A stretch of 64,000 bases of DNA from Hoylesella buccalis ATCC 35310 (GCF_025151385.1 NZ_CP102287.1:1612001-1676000); one strand, 5' to 3'. Positions 27,744 to 37,268 are shown, numbered from the stretch's first letter. A program made the numbers and translations. Notes: generated from the letters alone by a model not told the origin.

Positions 27744-27751
27744 CAAAGTTA
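27744..27751 (-). promoter_or_regulatory. Putative -7 box of the purH/mre block
   Basis: Reverse complement TAACTTTG lies 22 bp before the IMP cyclohydrolase start. There is no exact TTTG at the ideal distance, so this is a partial match. Confidence 0.45.
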
Positions 27752-27964
27752 CGAAAAACACTTGAATGAACCGCATCAATGATTGTAAAAAACGTTATTT
27801 TACATAGAATACGCACGGTACTTTCAATGAAAAAGGTTTTTTGATGTGAAATTGAAATTCGCGATCAGGAAAAAGGCCATGCGAATGGATGGTGCGTCCC
27901 TACGCTACACGTCATTTTCGCCGCAATTCATCCGTGCGTTGCTCAAGTTTTTGGGGTGGATTTT

Positions 27965-28052
27965 CAAACTCAATGACTTTGGTGCGCAAACCCATTGCAT
28001 TTGGATGCCAAACCCAATGACTTTGGGTGTCAAACCCAATGACTTTGACGGG
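27965..28052. repeat. 22-bp-period tandem repeat, locus 2 (4 units)
   Basis: Four 22-bp units beginning CAAACTCAATG, CAAACCCATTG, CAAACCCAATG and CAAACCCAATG, each followed by an ACTTTGG-like half, then a partial fifth unit (CAATCTACAT). Same family as 18067-18154 and 49772-49859. It lies in the 587-bp space between the divergent purH and convergent M3 peptidase genes, which has no other gene. Confidence 0.85.
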
Positions 28053-28188
28053 CAATCTACATATTTCTGGAGAACCGTCCTAAACACTTGGATAACAAGT
28101 GAATACATGTTCCGATTCCAGGGACGTGCCATGAAGGAAATTCTGCATGACTGTTTTCCACCACAAGTCAGCTTATCATCAAAACACA

Positions 28189-28266
28189 TTGCCTCATCTT
28201 GCTTCACTTGGCAGTATTGATGGCCCTGAAAAATCGGCCACCAGCCAGGAAAACAAGATGAGGCAA
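28189..28266. terminator. 13-bp perfect inverted repeat with 52-nt loop
   Basis: TTGCCTCATCTTG (28189-28201) is mirrored exactly by CAAGATGAGGCAA (28254-28266); the loop contains a second small hairpin GGCC...GGCC. It lies about 45 bp downstream of the M3 peptidase stop, so it may end that transcript or be a small palindromic element. Confidence 0.5.
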
Positions 28267-28308
28267 CGCTCAAATTGAAAATCTAATCAATAGTCAGACG
28301 AAGACCTA

Positions 28309-30456
28309 TCAAAGTCCACGAGCCTTCAACAAGGCCTTGGCATCCGGTGCCTTCAAGCCTGTAAAGTCGCAGAACATTTGCATCAGGTCGCCCGTGTTGC
28401 CTCGGCTGAGTACCTTGTCACGGAAAGCCTGACCAACCTCTGGCTTCAATGCGCCATGCGCTTTGAAGTAGTCGGCCACGTTAACAGCCAGCACCTCCGA
28501 CCACAGATAGCTGTAATAGCCAGCCGCATAGCCGCCACCCCACACATGGTTGAAGTACGAGGTAGAATAGCGTGGAGGAATCTGAACGTTGTACAGTCCA
28601 ATTCCTTGGAGTGCCTTTGTCTCAAACTCGCCAGCCTTGTCGGCCGCAGGGATTTGCGATGAAGTCATGTTGTGCCAAGCCAAATCCAGACAGGTGGCTG
28701 CCAGGTTCTCGCCCAGGGCGTAGGCTGAATGGAATTGAAGTGAGTTGAGCATCTTCTGTTTCAATTCTTCCGGCATGGGCTTTTGGGTCTTATAATGCTT
28801 GGCGAAGTTAGCGAACACTTCGGGAATGACGGCAAACGACTCGTTAAACTGTGAGGGCATCTCTACGAAGTCGCGTGTCACGGCCGTTCCACTCAACGTG
28901 TTGTACTTACAATTCGAGAGCATTCCGTGCAGCGCATGGCCGAACTCGTGGAACATGGTGGTTGCCTCATCCCAAGTAAGCAACGTGGGTTGTCCTTCCG
29001 GAGCCTTGGCAAAGTTGCACACATTATATATAATAGGCAGCTGGTTGCGCAGCTTACTTTGCTTGGCAAACGAGCTCATCCATGCGCCACCCCGCTTGGT
29101 TGGTCGGCGGAAATAGTCTACATAGAACAATGCCAGCTGCTTGCCATCCTTGTCCATCACGTCAAACACCTTCATGTCCTTGTGGTAGGTGGGCAGGTCG
29201 GTACGCTCTTTGAAAGAAAGGCCGTAAGCCTTGTTGGCAGCAAAGAATACGCCATTAACCAGCACAGAATCAAGGTTGAAATAGGGTTTCACCTCATCTT
29301 CCGAGAAGTTGAACTGCTCTTTCTTCATCTTAGCCGAATAATAGAACCGGTCGTAAGGCTGCAATTTGAAATCAGTTCCCATGGTTTTCTGCGCATACGC
29401 CTCGATGGCGCGCGTTTCCTCATCGGCCTTTGGCGTGTAAGCACCAATCAACTGCTTGAGGAAAGCATTCAAATTGTCCATATTTTTCGCCATTGTATTG
29501 TCCAGCGAGTAGGCCGCATAATTCTTGAATCCCATCAGTTCGGCCTTCTCAGCACGCAGCTTTGCCATCTCAACGATGATGGGGAAGGTGTTGAATTTTC
29601 CTGTTCCGTCGACACGATGGATGGAAGCATTGAACACACGCTCGCGCAATGCACGGTTTTCAAGGCTTGCCAAGATGGGCTGTTGCGTGGTGTTGGTAAT
29701 CACGATGCAGTAAGGCGCCTTGCCATCGCGGCTCTCAGCGTCTTTCTTGCACTGTGCGATATCCGCCTCACTCAGTCCGGCCAGGTCTTCAACCCTGTCC
29801 ACCCAAATGGCCGCTTCGTTGGTAGCTTTTGGCAACATGTTACCAAAATCCTGCTGCAATTTGGCTATCTTGTTGTTGATTTCCTCCATGCGCTTTTTCT
29901 TATCTGCCGGCAACAAAGCCCCAGAACGCACGAAGTTCTTATACACTTCTTCCAACAACTTTTTGTCTTCGCCTTGCAACTTATCGTATTCGTGATCGTA
30001 AACATATTTGATTCGGTCAAAGAAAGGTTGGTTGAACGATATCTCGTTGTCGAAATCGGTGAGCAAAGGCACAGCCTCGTTCTCTACTTCTTCCAGCTCA
30101 GGGGTCTTGTCTGCACTGGTAAGTCCGAAGAAGATGCTGGTTACTCGGTCGAGCAATACGCCACTCTTTTCGTAAGCCAGAATGGTGTTCTCGAATGTCG
30201 CCGAGTCTTTGTTGTCCACAATGGCCTTGATGGCCTCACGCTGTTCTTCGATTCCAGCTTTCATCGCTGGCAAAAAATGTTCGGTTTTGATTTTACTAAA
30301 ATCAGGCGCGCCAAAAGGTAGCGTGCTCTCTTTCATCAAAGGGTTGTTGTCCAAATCGGCTCCTTTCTTGTCTGTGCAGCCCGTTAGTGTGGTTGCACAC
30401 AGGGCTGCGCAAAGCATTGTAATTCCTAAAAAAGATTTTCTAAAATAATGATACAT
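28309..30456 (-). CDS. dcp: M3-family dipeptidyl carboxypeptidase lipoprotein
   Basis: A 715-residue zinc peptidase. It has a lipoprotein signal with lipobox LTGC at residues 24-27 (E. coli Dcp and OpdA have none), a long helical body, and the catalytic HEFGH in TMFHEFGHALHGML near residue 500. Late MPSQFNESFA and YGSYLW-like YYSYLWSEVLA motifs match the Dcp/oligopeptidase A family. It cleaves dipeptides from peptide C-termini, here probably in the periplasm or on the outer membrane. Single gene, divergent from porT. Confidence 0.9.
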   Translation of the reverse strand: MYHYFRKSFLGITMLCAALCATTLTGCTDKKGADLDNNPLMKESTLPFGAPDFSKIKTEHFLPAMKAGIEEQREAIKAIVDNKDSATFENTILAYEKSGVLLDRVTSIFFGLTSADKTPELEEVENEAVPLLTDFDNEISFNQPFFDRIKYVYDHEYDKLQGEDKKLLEEVYKNFVRSGALLPADKKKRMEEINNKIAKLQQDFGNMLPKATNEAAIWVDRVEDLAGLSEADIAQCKKDAESRDGKAPYCIVITNTTQQPILASLENRALRERVFNASIHRVDGTGKFNTFPIIVEMAKLRAEKAELMGFKNYAAYSLDNTMAKNMDNLNAFLKQLIGAYTPKADEETRAIEAYAQKTMGTDFKLQPYDRFYYSAKMKKEQFNFSEDEVKPYFNLDSVLVNGVFFAANKAYGLSFKERTDLPTYHKDMKVFDVMDKDGKQLALFYVDYFRRPTKRGGAWMSSFAKQSKLRNQLPIIYNVCNFAKAPEGQPTLLTWDEATTMFHEFGHALHGMLSNCKYNTLSGTAVTRDFVEMPSQFNESFAVIPEVFANFAKHYKTQKPMPEELKQKMLNSLQFHSAYALGENLAATCLDLAWHNMTSSQIPAADKAGEFETKALQGIGLYNVQIPPRYSTSYFNHVWGGGYAAGYYSYLWSEVLAVNVADYFKAHGALKPEVGQAFRDKVLSRGNTGDLMQMFCDFTGLKAPDAKALLKARGL

Positions 30457-30779
30457 AGTTTTTATGATTTTGGTTACATTCTTTCTAAACTGATGGTGTG
30501 GGCAAATAGGTTGACATTGAGCAACCTATTTTTCCACTTCACCGCATGCTATGCCATCAAAAGCCCCTGCTGACTGGTGAGAAAAACCAGCGAAGAGCTT
30601 CGCCAGGTTTAGGCTTCAAACTGGATGACATGACAACAAAAATAAGCATATTTTTTGAGATAACTATAAGATTGACACTTTTTTCAAAACTATTAAGAAC
30701 TTTGTGTTTCTGTTTTTTATCTACAAAACCCTACACGTCCGAGGCAATATCCGCCGAAAAATAGCGTTAATGATACATC
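30457..30779. other. Divergent upstream region between dcp and porT
   Basis: 323 bp with no gene. A GAACTTTG (30698-30705), one base off the TAnnTTTG box, lies 75 bp before porT. A near-inverted AGCGAAGAGCTTCGCC palindrome is at about 30591-30604. Confidence 0.4.
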
Positions 30780-31526
30780 ATGAAGAAGGTTTTTCACATC
30801 CTGCTGTTGGCTCTATGCGCGATGGTTGCCTATGCACAGCCCGACCGGACGGTGCAAAATCGGCCGTATACCGACCTGCGCCCGTTCCATTTCGGCGTGC
30901 TGCTGGGCACTCATTTTCAGGACATTGAGTTCAACAACGTTGGCACACAGCACATCACTCACGAGGATGGCTCGACGAGCGAAGCACTCATTACGACCGA
31001 TCAAGACCGGTGGGACGCAGGTTTGACGGTGGGCGTGCTGGGCGAATTCAGACTGAGTACTAACTTTCAGTTCCGCATCGCCCCTGCCATGTACTTCGGT
31101 AATCGCCACCTGACGTTCCACAATTTCAACAAACAGGATGCGAATGGGCAGCCCATCGAAGAACGCCAAGATATCAAGACGGCGTACATTTCTACCGCAC
31201 TCGACTTGATTTTTGCCGCACCTCGCTTCAACAACCATCGTCCTTACCTCATGGCTGGCGTCAATCCCATGGTGAACTTGAGTGGCAACAGTGACCAATA
31301 CATCGCCTTGAAGCGATATGAAACATTCGCAGAGGTTGGGGTGGGATGCGATTTCTACTTACCTTATTTCAAACTGAGACCCGAATTGAAGTTTTTGTTT
31401 GGCCTGACCAACAGCCACGATGCGAAGCATGCGGACGGCTTGAAGGACAAAAACATGATTCCGTATGCCAAGTCCGTGAATCGATCTCGATCCAAAATGA
31501 TTGTGCTCACCTTCTATTTTGAATAA
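30780..31526 (+). CDS. porT: Type IX secretion-associated outer membrane protein PorT
   Basis: A 248-residue beta-barrel protein with signal peptide MKKVFHILLLALCAMVAYAQ. The PorT-like start RPYTDLRPFHFGVLLGTHFQDIEFNNVGTQ is followed by alternating beta strands, and it ends with the aromatic C-terminus LTFYFE. PorT is required for secretion of CTD proteins in Porphyromonas. Together with gldH it indicates a type IX system in this organism. Monocistronic as far as visible; hairpins follow the stop. Confidence 0.88.
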   Translation: MKKVFHILLLALCAMVAYAQPDRTVQNRPYTDLRPFHFGVLLGTHFQDIEFNNVGTQHITHEDGSTSEALITTDQDRWDAGLTVGVLGEFRLSTNFQFRIAPAMYFGNRHLTFHNFNKQDANGQPIEERQDIKTAYISTALDLIFAAPRFNNHRPYLMAGVNPMVNLSGNSDQYIALKRYETFAEVGVGCDFYLPYFKLRPELKFLFGLTNSHDAKHADGLKDKNMIPYAKSVNRSRSKMIVLTFYFE

Positions 31527-31531
31527 AAAAA

Positions 31532-31583
31532 GCGGCTTACAACCCTTCCTGCACATCATAAGTGCCATGGATTGCAAGCCGCT
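31532..31583 (+). terminator. Hairpin downstream of porT
   Basis: AGCGGCTTACAA at about 31531-31542 pairs with TTGCAAGCCGCT at 31572-31583 with one mismatch, right behind the porT stop and followed by ATTTGAT. Confidence 0.55.
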
Positions 31584-31594
31584 ATTTGATATCA

Positions 31595-31617
31595 AGGCGC
31601 TGCTTCGGCGCCTTTTT
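31595..31617. terminator. GC-rich terminator between converging porT and 5'-nucleotidase
   Basis: AGGCGC (31595-31600) and GCGCCT (31608-31613) form a stem with a TGCTTCG loop followed by TTTTT. On the other strand it is preceded by A residues, so it can act in both directions just beyond the minus-strand gene's stop. Confidence 0.65.
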
Positions 31618-31619
31618 CC

Positions 31620-32468
31620 TTATTTTTTCTTGGCGAAAGAGAGTTTGAGTTTTCCTACAAATACAGCGTGTTTGCCGTTCTGATCGACGGGAATCTCTTT
31701 TCCATCCAGGTTCTTTGCGTACATCAAGGTCTTGAAATAAGAGTGCGAATGACCGCCCAAAACCAAGTCAATATACCGCGACCCAGCAATCATGGCTTTA
31801 TCTCCTTCGCGGCTATCCAGCCATCCCAAGTGTGAAATACAAATCACCAGGTCGCATTTTTTGTCGCGCTTGAGCATCAGAGCCGTGTCGTGAGCCGTCT
31901 TCACAGGGTCCAAATACCGCACACCCTTGCATTTCTGGGCATCAACCAGTCCATCCAAAGCCGGCGAAAGACCGAACACACCTATCTTAATACCTTTGCG
32001 CTTGATGATTAAGTAAGGCTTGACCAAACCCTCACAAGGCGTTCCCGTGAAATCGTAGTTGGTGCAGACAATGGGAAACCGCAGGTTTCGGAGGATGAAA
32101 GCGAGGTTCTCCATGCCGAAATCAAACTCGTGGTTGCCAATCGTCCCCGCATCATAGCCCATCCTGTTCATCAGCTTCAACTCCACTTCACCTTTGTAAA
32201 GGGTGTAATAAGGTGAACCTTGACTAAAGTCACCGCTATCGAACAGCAACAAATCGGGGTCTTTCTTCCGCTCTTGCTTCAACATCTCGATGCGGCGAAT
32301 GAATCCACCTCGGCCCGCCAACATCGTGTCGGCCAAATTGGGATTCAAGGGATAAATGCAACTATGCGTGTCGTTGGTGTGCAGAATGGTCAAGGTCTTG
32401 TCTTGCGCCGCCATGGGCATCACGGCCATCATGAGCAACGTCATGGTTACAAACAGGTATCTCTTCAT
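31620..32468 (-). CDS. 5'-nucleotidase-type metallophosphatase, catalytic domain only
   Basis: From MKRYLFVTMTLLMMAVMPMAAQ (start 32468; the signal peptide decides it) the protein is about 282 residues and holds only the metallophosphatase half of UshA-like 5'-nucleotidases. Metal-binding motifs are ILHTNDTHS, LLFDSGDFSQGS, GTIGNHEFDFG, ISHLGW and LVLGGHSHS. The C-terminal substrate-binding domain is absent; it is supplied by the gene directly upstream (32501). It hydrolyses nucleotides or UDP-sugars in the periplasm. The pair is transcribed together with a gap of about 30 bp. Confidence 0.9.
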   Translation of the reverse strand: MKRYLFVTMTLLMMAVMPMAAQDKTLTILHTNDTHSCIYPLNPNLADTMLAGRGGFIRRIEMLKQERKKDPDLLLFDSGDFSQGSPYYTLYKGEVELKLMNRMGYDAGTIGNHEFDFGMENLAFILRNLRFPIVCTNYDFTGTPCEGLVKPYLIIKRKGIKIGVFGLSPALDGLVDAQKCKGVRYLDPVKTAHDTALMLKRDKKCDLVICISHLGWLDSREGDKAMIAGSRYIDLVLGGHSHSYFKTLMYAKNLDGKEIPVDQNGKHAVFVGKLKLSFAKKK

Positions 32469-32500
32469 TTGTTTTTTCTCCTTCATTTTGATGGTCAAAT

Positions 32501-33262
32501 CTATTCTATGACAATTCTTCCTTCTATCTTCGCATCTACTTCCTCATGCTTTGCCGCCAGTTGTTTGAAGTAGTCGATGATGATGAAGCGCACGTTGTTC
32601 TCGTGAACCTGTGGCGACACCACATCCGTCTTGTGCTTGAAAGCCACGAGTTTGTCATTGCCTTGTGCGAGATAGTCCAAGGTTGCGATGCGGTATTTAG
32701 CGTTTGGATTCACTTTTTGTCCATCAATCAAGGCCGATTTAAGTCGTCCATCCTTGGTAATCACCAACCGAACCTCGCGGCTCACGCCTTCACCACCCAC
32801 GCTAGCCATCTGCTCAAAGAGCTGTTGAACCTGCGCTCCGGTGAGCGTAAGCAGGCAAAGCTTGTTCTCAAAGGGCGCCACATCCACCACATCACCAATG
32901 GTTACGTCGCCCTTGACCAATGCCGCACGGATGCCACCCATATTGTAAACGGCAAAATCGGGTGCGTCGTTGGCTTTCTTTGCGCCCCACACCAGGATGT
33001 CGGACAACAAGTTTGACAGCGTGCTTTCAGGTCGTTTCACACTCATGTCACGAGCCACACGTCCCACAACTGGTCCCATGAGACTGTCAACATCTTCTTT
33101 ATAAGGTCGCATCAGCATCTCAACAACCTTGTCATGCGTGGCATCATAGCGCTGGTCTACCACGATACGCGTGCGCTGAACACTCGTGAGTTGGTACTGA
33201 TGTACGCACGACGCACACACCATGCACATGCCGATGCACGCTCCTACTATTCGTTTTTGCAT
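32501..33262 (-). CDS. 5'-nucleotidase C-terminal domain lipoprotein
   Basis: About 253 residues from MQKRIVGACIGMCMVCASC, with lipobox CASC at the end of the signal. The rest is the 5_nucleotid_C domain: TLSNLLSDILVWGAKK, FAVYNMGGIRAAL, GDVTIGDVVDVAPFENKLCLLTLTGAQVQQLFEQ and NPNAKYRIATLDYLAQGNDK. It binds the nucleotide in UshA-like enzymes but has no metal site itself. Here it is a separate lipoprotein upstream of the metallophosphatase gene, so the enzyme appears split over two polypeptides. Confidence 0.88.
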   Translation of the reverse strand: MQKRIVGACIGMCMVCASCVHQYQLTSVQRTRIVVDQRYDATHDKVVEMLMRPYKEDVDSLMGPVVGRVARDMSVKRPESTLSNLLSDILVWGAKKANDAPDFAVYNMGGIRAALVKGDVTIGDVVDVAPFENKLCLLTLTGAQVQQLFEQMASVGGEGVSREVRLVITKDGRLKSALIDGQKVNPNAKYRIATLDYLAQGNDKLVAFKHKTDVVSPQVHENNVRFIIIDYFKQLAAKHEEVDAKIEGRIVIE

Positions 33263-33882
33263 CATACAAAATATTGTTTTTATTGTACAAAGATAGTTAA
33301 ACCATTCGCATCTATCCTTTCCACCTGTAATCTTATAATAAAATTTAACACCCATTCATCACAACAGGTAACTATTCAGCAATATTGTTCATGATTAATT
33401 CTGTCTCAGCACTAACTTGACTATCAAGCAGAACACGGCTATTTCATTTAAGAATGAATTGAAAACATTGCTTCCCTTACCCGACTCATGTACGAATCGA
33501 GGAAATTATCTTGTCTGTATCTCAATAAGTTATGCCAATGTCAAGATTTGAACCTATTATACTACACGAGTATCAATAGCTAAATACCATACGATTGTGG
33601 CTGTATTTTTAGAAGAGAACTGTTAGCACTGTGTTACCTATGTGCTATAAAATAATGGTATTTAGCAAAAAAAAAGAACCAAGACTTTTTAAATGAAAGA
33701 GCCGTGCCATGGCCTCAAAGAAAAACAACAGCCCATGATGGTGGCGTTCTTTTGTTTTTTTATTACCTTTGCACCATCCGTGCAGCATGATGTAGGGTGG
33801 TACTGTTTACTTCTCCATATCCTATCTTCCATAGGAATCCCAATGCGAGCCTTTTCATCAACCCACAAATGTATATATGACA
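33263..33882. other. Intergenic region upstream of pabA
   Basis: About 620 bp between divergent genes with no convincing coding frame. TACCTTTG at 33764-33771 matches the -7 box and lies 112 bp before pabA. The rest is AT-rich without recognisable structure. Confidence 0.45.
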
Positions 33883-34455
33883 ATGTGTACCCTCATCATT
33901 GACAATTACGATTCGTTTACCTACAATCTCTTTCACCTTTTACGGGCAGCAGCACCTGAAAACGAGCGGTTTGAGGTGCGGAAGAACGATGCAATCTCAC
34001 TTTCCTCCCTACTGCAATACCGCCATATCGTGGCCTCCCCCGGCCCCGGGCTGCCTTCAGAGGCGGGCTTTCTGCCTAAAATATTCCCTGTCATAGAGGG
34101 CAAGGTGCCCTATCTTGGCGTGTGTCTGGGCCACCAAGCCTTGGCGGAAGCTTACGGGGCAAAGCTGTACCAGCTGCCACACCCCGTGCACGGCGGCACC
34201 TCACAAGTGAGGGTTAACGACACATCACCGCTCTTCAAGCATCTTGGGCAGGAAACAACAGTGGCACGCTATCACTCATGGGCAGTGGAAAAGGAGAGCC
34301 TGCCTCGTTGCCTTGAGGTCGTCTCTGAAACCAGTGACGGCATGGTCATGGCTTTGCAACACCGGAACGCCCCGCTGTTTGGTGTCCAGTTCCACCCCGA
34401 ATCGTTCATGACACCTTGCGGATTACAAATGCTCCAAAACTTCTATAACGTATGA
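33883..34455 (+). CDS. pabA: Aminodeoxychorismate synthase glutamine amidotransferase
   Basis: About 190 residues (MCTLIIDNYDSFTYNL start; 33877 is also possible). Class I glutamine amidotransferase motifs: catalytic Cys in YLGVCLGHQALAEAYG, GGTSQVR, RYHSW and the His/Glu pair in FGVQFHPESF. It feeds ammonia to PabB. The stop overlaps the pabB start by 4 bp, and pabB is of PabB not TrpE type, so a folate role is favoured over tryptophan. Confidence 0.88.
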   Translation: MCTLIIDNYDSFTYNLFHLLRAAAPENERFEVRKNDAISLSSLLQYRHIVASPGPGLPSEAGFLPKIFPVIEGKVPYLGVCLGHQALAEAYGAKLYQLPHPVHGGTSQVRVNDTSPLFKHLGQETTVARYHSWAVEKESLPRCLEVVSETSDGMVMALQHRNAPLFGVQFHPESFMTPCGLQMLQNFYNV

Positions 34456-35429
34456 AAATGACCTCGCCCCACACTGTTGCCAGACAGATGAACCGCTGCG
34501 CGGCAGCCCATACACCTTTTCTCTTTGCCTTCGACTTTGAGCTTGAAAACGCCATATTCATGGAAAACCCGCTTGAACAGCAAGACATTCTCTTCCGGAC
34601 ACCCTTAGGAGGCAACAGCACCGTGAAGCGAAAAGACATAGACACACGCCTCACCGCTCACCCCATGAGCCTTGAGGCCTATCAACAACGCTTCGATACC
34701 ATAAGCCATGGCTTGCACAGAGGCGACTCGTTCCTTGCCAATCTCACCATGCAAACACCCATTGCCTGCAACGCCTCGATGCTTGACATCTTCGAAACGT
34801 CGCGGGCCCCGTACTGCCTCCTTGTACCGGAGCACTTCGTTTGCTTCTCGCCAGAAATCTTTGTGCGTATCGAGGGCAACACCATCTCCACCTACCCGAT
34901 GAAGGGAACAATAGATGCCGCGTTGCCAAATGCCAGGGAGACCATACTCAATGACCCGAAAGAAACGGCAGAGCACGTTACGGTGGTAGACTTGCTTCGC
35001 AATGACTTAGGACTGAATGCCAACGAGGTAGAGGTTGCACGATTCAGATATATCGACCAGATAGATACACCCCAACGCTCCATCCTGCAGGTAAGCAGCG
35101 AGATAAAAGGAACACTCAACAATGGCTGGCAGGCGAAACTGGGCGACATCATCCTCTCAATGCTTCCCGCAGGCTCTGTCTCAGGTGCGCCAAAGACGGC
35201 CACCATCCACCTTATCCACAAAGCAGAGCAGGGGCAAAAGCGTGGCTTCTACACGGGCGTGTTTGGATATTACGATGGCGAGCGGCTCGACAGTGGCGTG
35301 CTCATTCGCTATATAGAGAAGGTACAGGGCAAATTCTACTTCCGCAGTGGTGGCGGAATCACCGTGAACAGCATCTGCCTGTCAGAGTATAACGAAACAA
35401 TAGAGAAGATCTACCTCCCCGCGACATGA
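34452..35429 (+). CDS. pabB: Aminodeoxychorismate synthase component I
   Basis: A 325-residue chorismate-binding enzyme, shorter than E. coli PabB because the N-terminal subdomain is small. Motifs: SFLANLTMQTP, STYPMKGTIDAALPNA (the PIKGT-type motif of PabB), VDLLRNDLG, LPAGSVSGAPKTATI and the final FRSGGGITVNS. It makes 4-amino-4-deoxychorismate from chorismate with PabA. It overlaps pabA and pabC by 4 bp each, a tight three-gene folate operon. Confidence 0.9.
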   Translation: MKMTSPHTVARQMNRCAAAHTPFLFAFDFELENAIFMENPLEQQDILFRTPLGGNSTVKRKDIDTRLTAHPMSLEAYQQRFDTISHGLHRGDSFLANLTMQTPIACNASMLDIFETSRAPYCLLVPEHFVCFSPEIFVRIEGNTISTYPMKGTIDAALPNARETILNDPKETAEHVTVVDLLRNDLGLNANEVEVARFRYIDQIDTPQRSILQVSSEIKGTLNNGWQAKLGDIILSMLPAGSVSGAPKTATIHLIHKAEQGQKRGFYTGVFGYYDGERLDSGVLIRYIEKVQGKFYFRSGGGITVNSICLSEYNETIEKIYLPAT

Positions 35430-36013
35430 TACAATTCCTTGAGACAATCCGCCTTGTGGACGGAGTCCTGCAACAGCTCGACTTGCACCAACAACGTGTT
35501 GACCGCACGCTAAAGGCACACTACGACACAAGAATAAATCTCTCCCGCATCAGGATACCGCATGCCTGCCACAAAGGTGTCTACAAATGTAGGGTGGTAT
35601 ACGATACGGAAATACGGGAAATAGACTTTCAGCCTTATATCCTCAGACCCCGCATGATAGTAAAGGTAGTCAATGGCGATGACATTGACTATCCATACAA
35701 GTATGCCGACCGTACACCCATCAACACATTGTGGCACGGCGCACAGGCAGACGATGTCATCATCCTCAAGAACGGGCTCCTCACCGACAGCGCGTATGCC
35801 AACATCATCCTACAAAACGACGACGGACTATTCACCCCTACCCGTCCGCTCCTCTGTGGGACGATGCGCCAACGTCTGCTCGACGAGCAGGCTATCCTCA
35901 CCAGGGATATCGGTGCAACTCAACTCTCAGATTACCAATACATCCACTTCGTCAATGCCATGCAACCTTTGGGATGCCAGCCTCCAATGGCTGTAAAAGA
36001 CCTGGTTTTGTGA
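35426..36013 (+). CDS. pabC: Aminotransferase class IV, probable aminodeoxychorismate lyase
   Basis: 195 residues of the PLP fold type IV family but short (E. coli PabC 269). FLETIRLVDGVLQQLDLHQQRVDRT at the front, a likely PLP lysine in DYPYKYADRT, and TDSAYANIILQNDDGLFTPTRPLLCGTMRQRLL, as expected for this family. It converts aminodeoxychorismate to p-aminobenzoate and pyruvate. It is coupled to pabB by a 4-bp overlap, which supports the assignment. Confidence 0.85.
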   Translation: MIQFLETIRLVDGVLQQLDLHQQRVDRTLKAHYDTRINLSRIRIPHACHKGVYKCRVVYDTEIREIDFQPYILRPRMIVKVVNGDDIDYPYKYADRTPINTLWHGAQADDVIILKNGLLTDSAYANIILQNDDGLFTPTRPLLCGTMRQRLLDEQAILTRDIGATQLSDYQYIHFVNAMQPLGCQPPMAVKDLVL

Positions 36014-36140
36014 AAAGGGGAAGGCAATGGCGCAACCATCCGCAAGAAGCCGTCATGCAGATGAAAATAATAAATTTCCGAAAGCTGTATGTGCCAACAA
36101 CAGACATCTGTGCTACGCTGCGATAAAAATAGCAATAATG

Positions 36141-36172
36141 TTTGTGAGTATGGGATATTTGTCGTAACTTTG
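36141..36172 (+). promoter_or_regulatory. Promoter of rplS
   Basis: TTTG at 36141-36144, a 20-nt spacer and TAACTTTG at 36165-36172 give a full Bacteroidota promoter, about 85 bp before the rplS start. Confidence 0.7.
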
Positions 36173-36260
36173 CACCGCTTTTCGGCATAACCGCTGGCAG
36201 TAGAAGAGTTGCTCGCCATGTTGTGTTGGAACGACAAACAATATTTAATGACCAAATACA

Positions 36261-36620
36261 ATGGATTTAATTAAAGTTGCTGAAGAAGCATTTGCAACCG
36301 GCAATGAGTTTCCAGAGTTCAAAGCTGGAGATACTATTACTGTCGCTTACAAAATCGTCGAGGGAGCCAAGCAGCGTATTCAGCTCTACCGTGGTGTTGT
36401 CATCAAGATTTCAGGACATGGCACCAAGAAGCGTTTCACCGTTCGCAAGATGTCCGGAACAGTAGGCGTTGAGCGTATTTTCCCTATCGAGTCACCCAAC
36501 ATCGACTCTATTGAAGTGAACAAACGCGGTAAAGTACGTCGTGCTAAGCTGTACTATCTGCGTGGCCTTACAGGTAAGAGGGCTCGCATTCAGGAAAGAA
36601 GAACGGTTACAAACAAGTAA
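36261..36620 (+). CDS. rplS: 50S ribosomal protein L19
   Basis: 119 residues with the full L19 pattern: [51 protein letters not shown] and [18 protein letters not shown]. It sits at the 30S-50S interface. Single gene with its own promoter and a strong terminator. Confidence 0.98.
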   Translation: MDLIKVAEEAFATGNEFPEFKAGDTITVAYKIVEGAKQRIQLYRGVVIKISGHGTKKRFTVRKMSGTVGVERIFPIESPNIDSIEVNKRGKVRRAKLYYLRGLTGKRARIQERRTVTNK

Positions 36621-36650
36621 CACGCAGTCTTTTCAGACTTCAGAACATAT

Positions 36651-36690
36651 AAAAAGAGGTTTAATGAGCGAAATCATTAAACCTCTTTTT
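36651..36690 (+). terminator. Strong rho-independent terminator after rplS
   Basis: AAAAAGAGGTTTAATGA pairs perfectly with TCATTAAACCTCTTTTT around a GCGAAA loop: a 17-bp stem with flanking A and T runs. It can serve both strands. Confidence 0.9.
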
Positions 36691-36745
36691 ATATATCTAC
36701 CACCTGATGCAAACGATGCAGTTCCCTGTCATCAACCTATCAATC

Positions 36746-37141
36746 TCAGCCATGACGAAGGCGCTTTGGAGGGTCTTCGCCCTCCAAGTCACCATTGTTT
36801 TCACCATGCAACGCCTGCTTAAAATCGTCCCAACTCTGGAATCCGGCAAACAAAGCCAGCACATCCAATGTAGCCTTGGACGGCTTTTCTTTCATGCTTA
36901 CATGCTTCCACACGCCCTTGAGCGCACTCTCCGTCATGCTTAACCCACGATTGGAAAACAATTGGGCCAGCTTTTCAAAATCAGAAGATAATGTGATTTT
37001 CTTACCAATCGTACCCTCCACTTCTTGCAGAAGGAGTTTAAAATCGTCTAACATTCGCTGATGAACATCCCTATTTTGACATGTCTTGTCACCGATTGAC
37101 CTGTTGAAACCTGTGCTTTTCAACCCATCAATTGTTAACAC
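36746..37141 (-). CDS. Hypothetical protein, 131 residues
   Basis: A soluble protein with two helical halves: MLDDFKLLLQEVEGTIGKKI and KPSKATLDVLALFAGFQSWDDFKQALHG, then an acidic tail. The SWDDF-type motif recalls small Bacteroidota proteins of unknown function with a helix-turn-helix-like C-terminus. A start at 37054 (MLDDF) is an alternative. It is divergent from the AICAR transformylase gene. No function assigned. Confidence 0.6.
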   Translation of the reverse strand: MLTIDGLKSTGFNRSIGDKTCQNRDVHQRMLDDFKLLLQEVEGTIGKKITLSSDFEKLAQLFSNRGLSMTESALKGVWKHVSMKEKPSKATLDVLALFAGFQSWDDFKQALHGENNGDLEGEDPPKRLRHG

Positions 37142-37268
37142 GACACAAAAGTACTGAAAAAATACGAATGCAATTGCATTCTAACCTTTATTTTTTTGCC
37201 GTCAAGTAAGATAATGGACAAAAGCGTAAAAAATAGGCCTATAGCCAGCATAACAAAATAATTATTCG

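Noticed and set aside
28927..30321. 464-codon plus-strand frame opposite the M3 peptidase
   Set aside because: Antisense shadow of a well-supported gene with HEFGH motif.
36541..36822. 93-codon frame after rplS
   Set aside because: It runs through the rplS end and its terminator hairpin.
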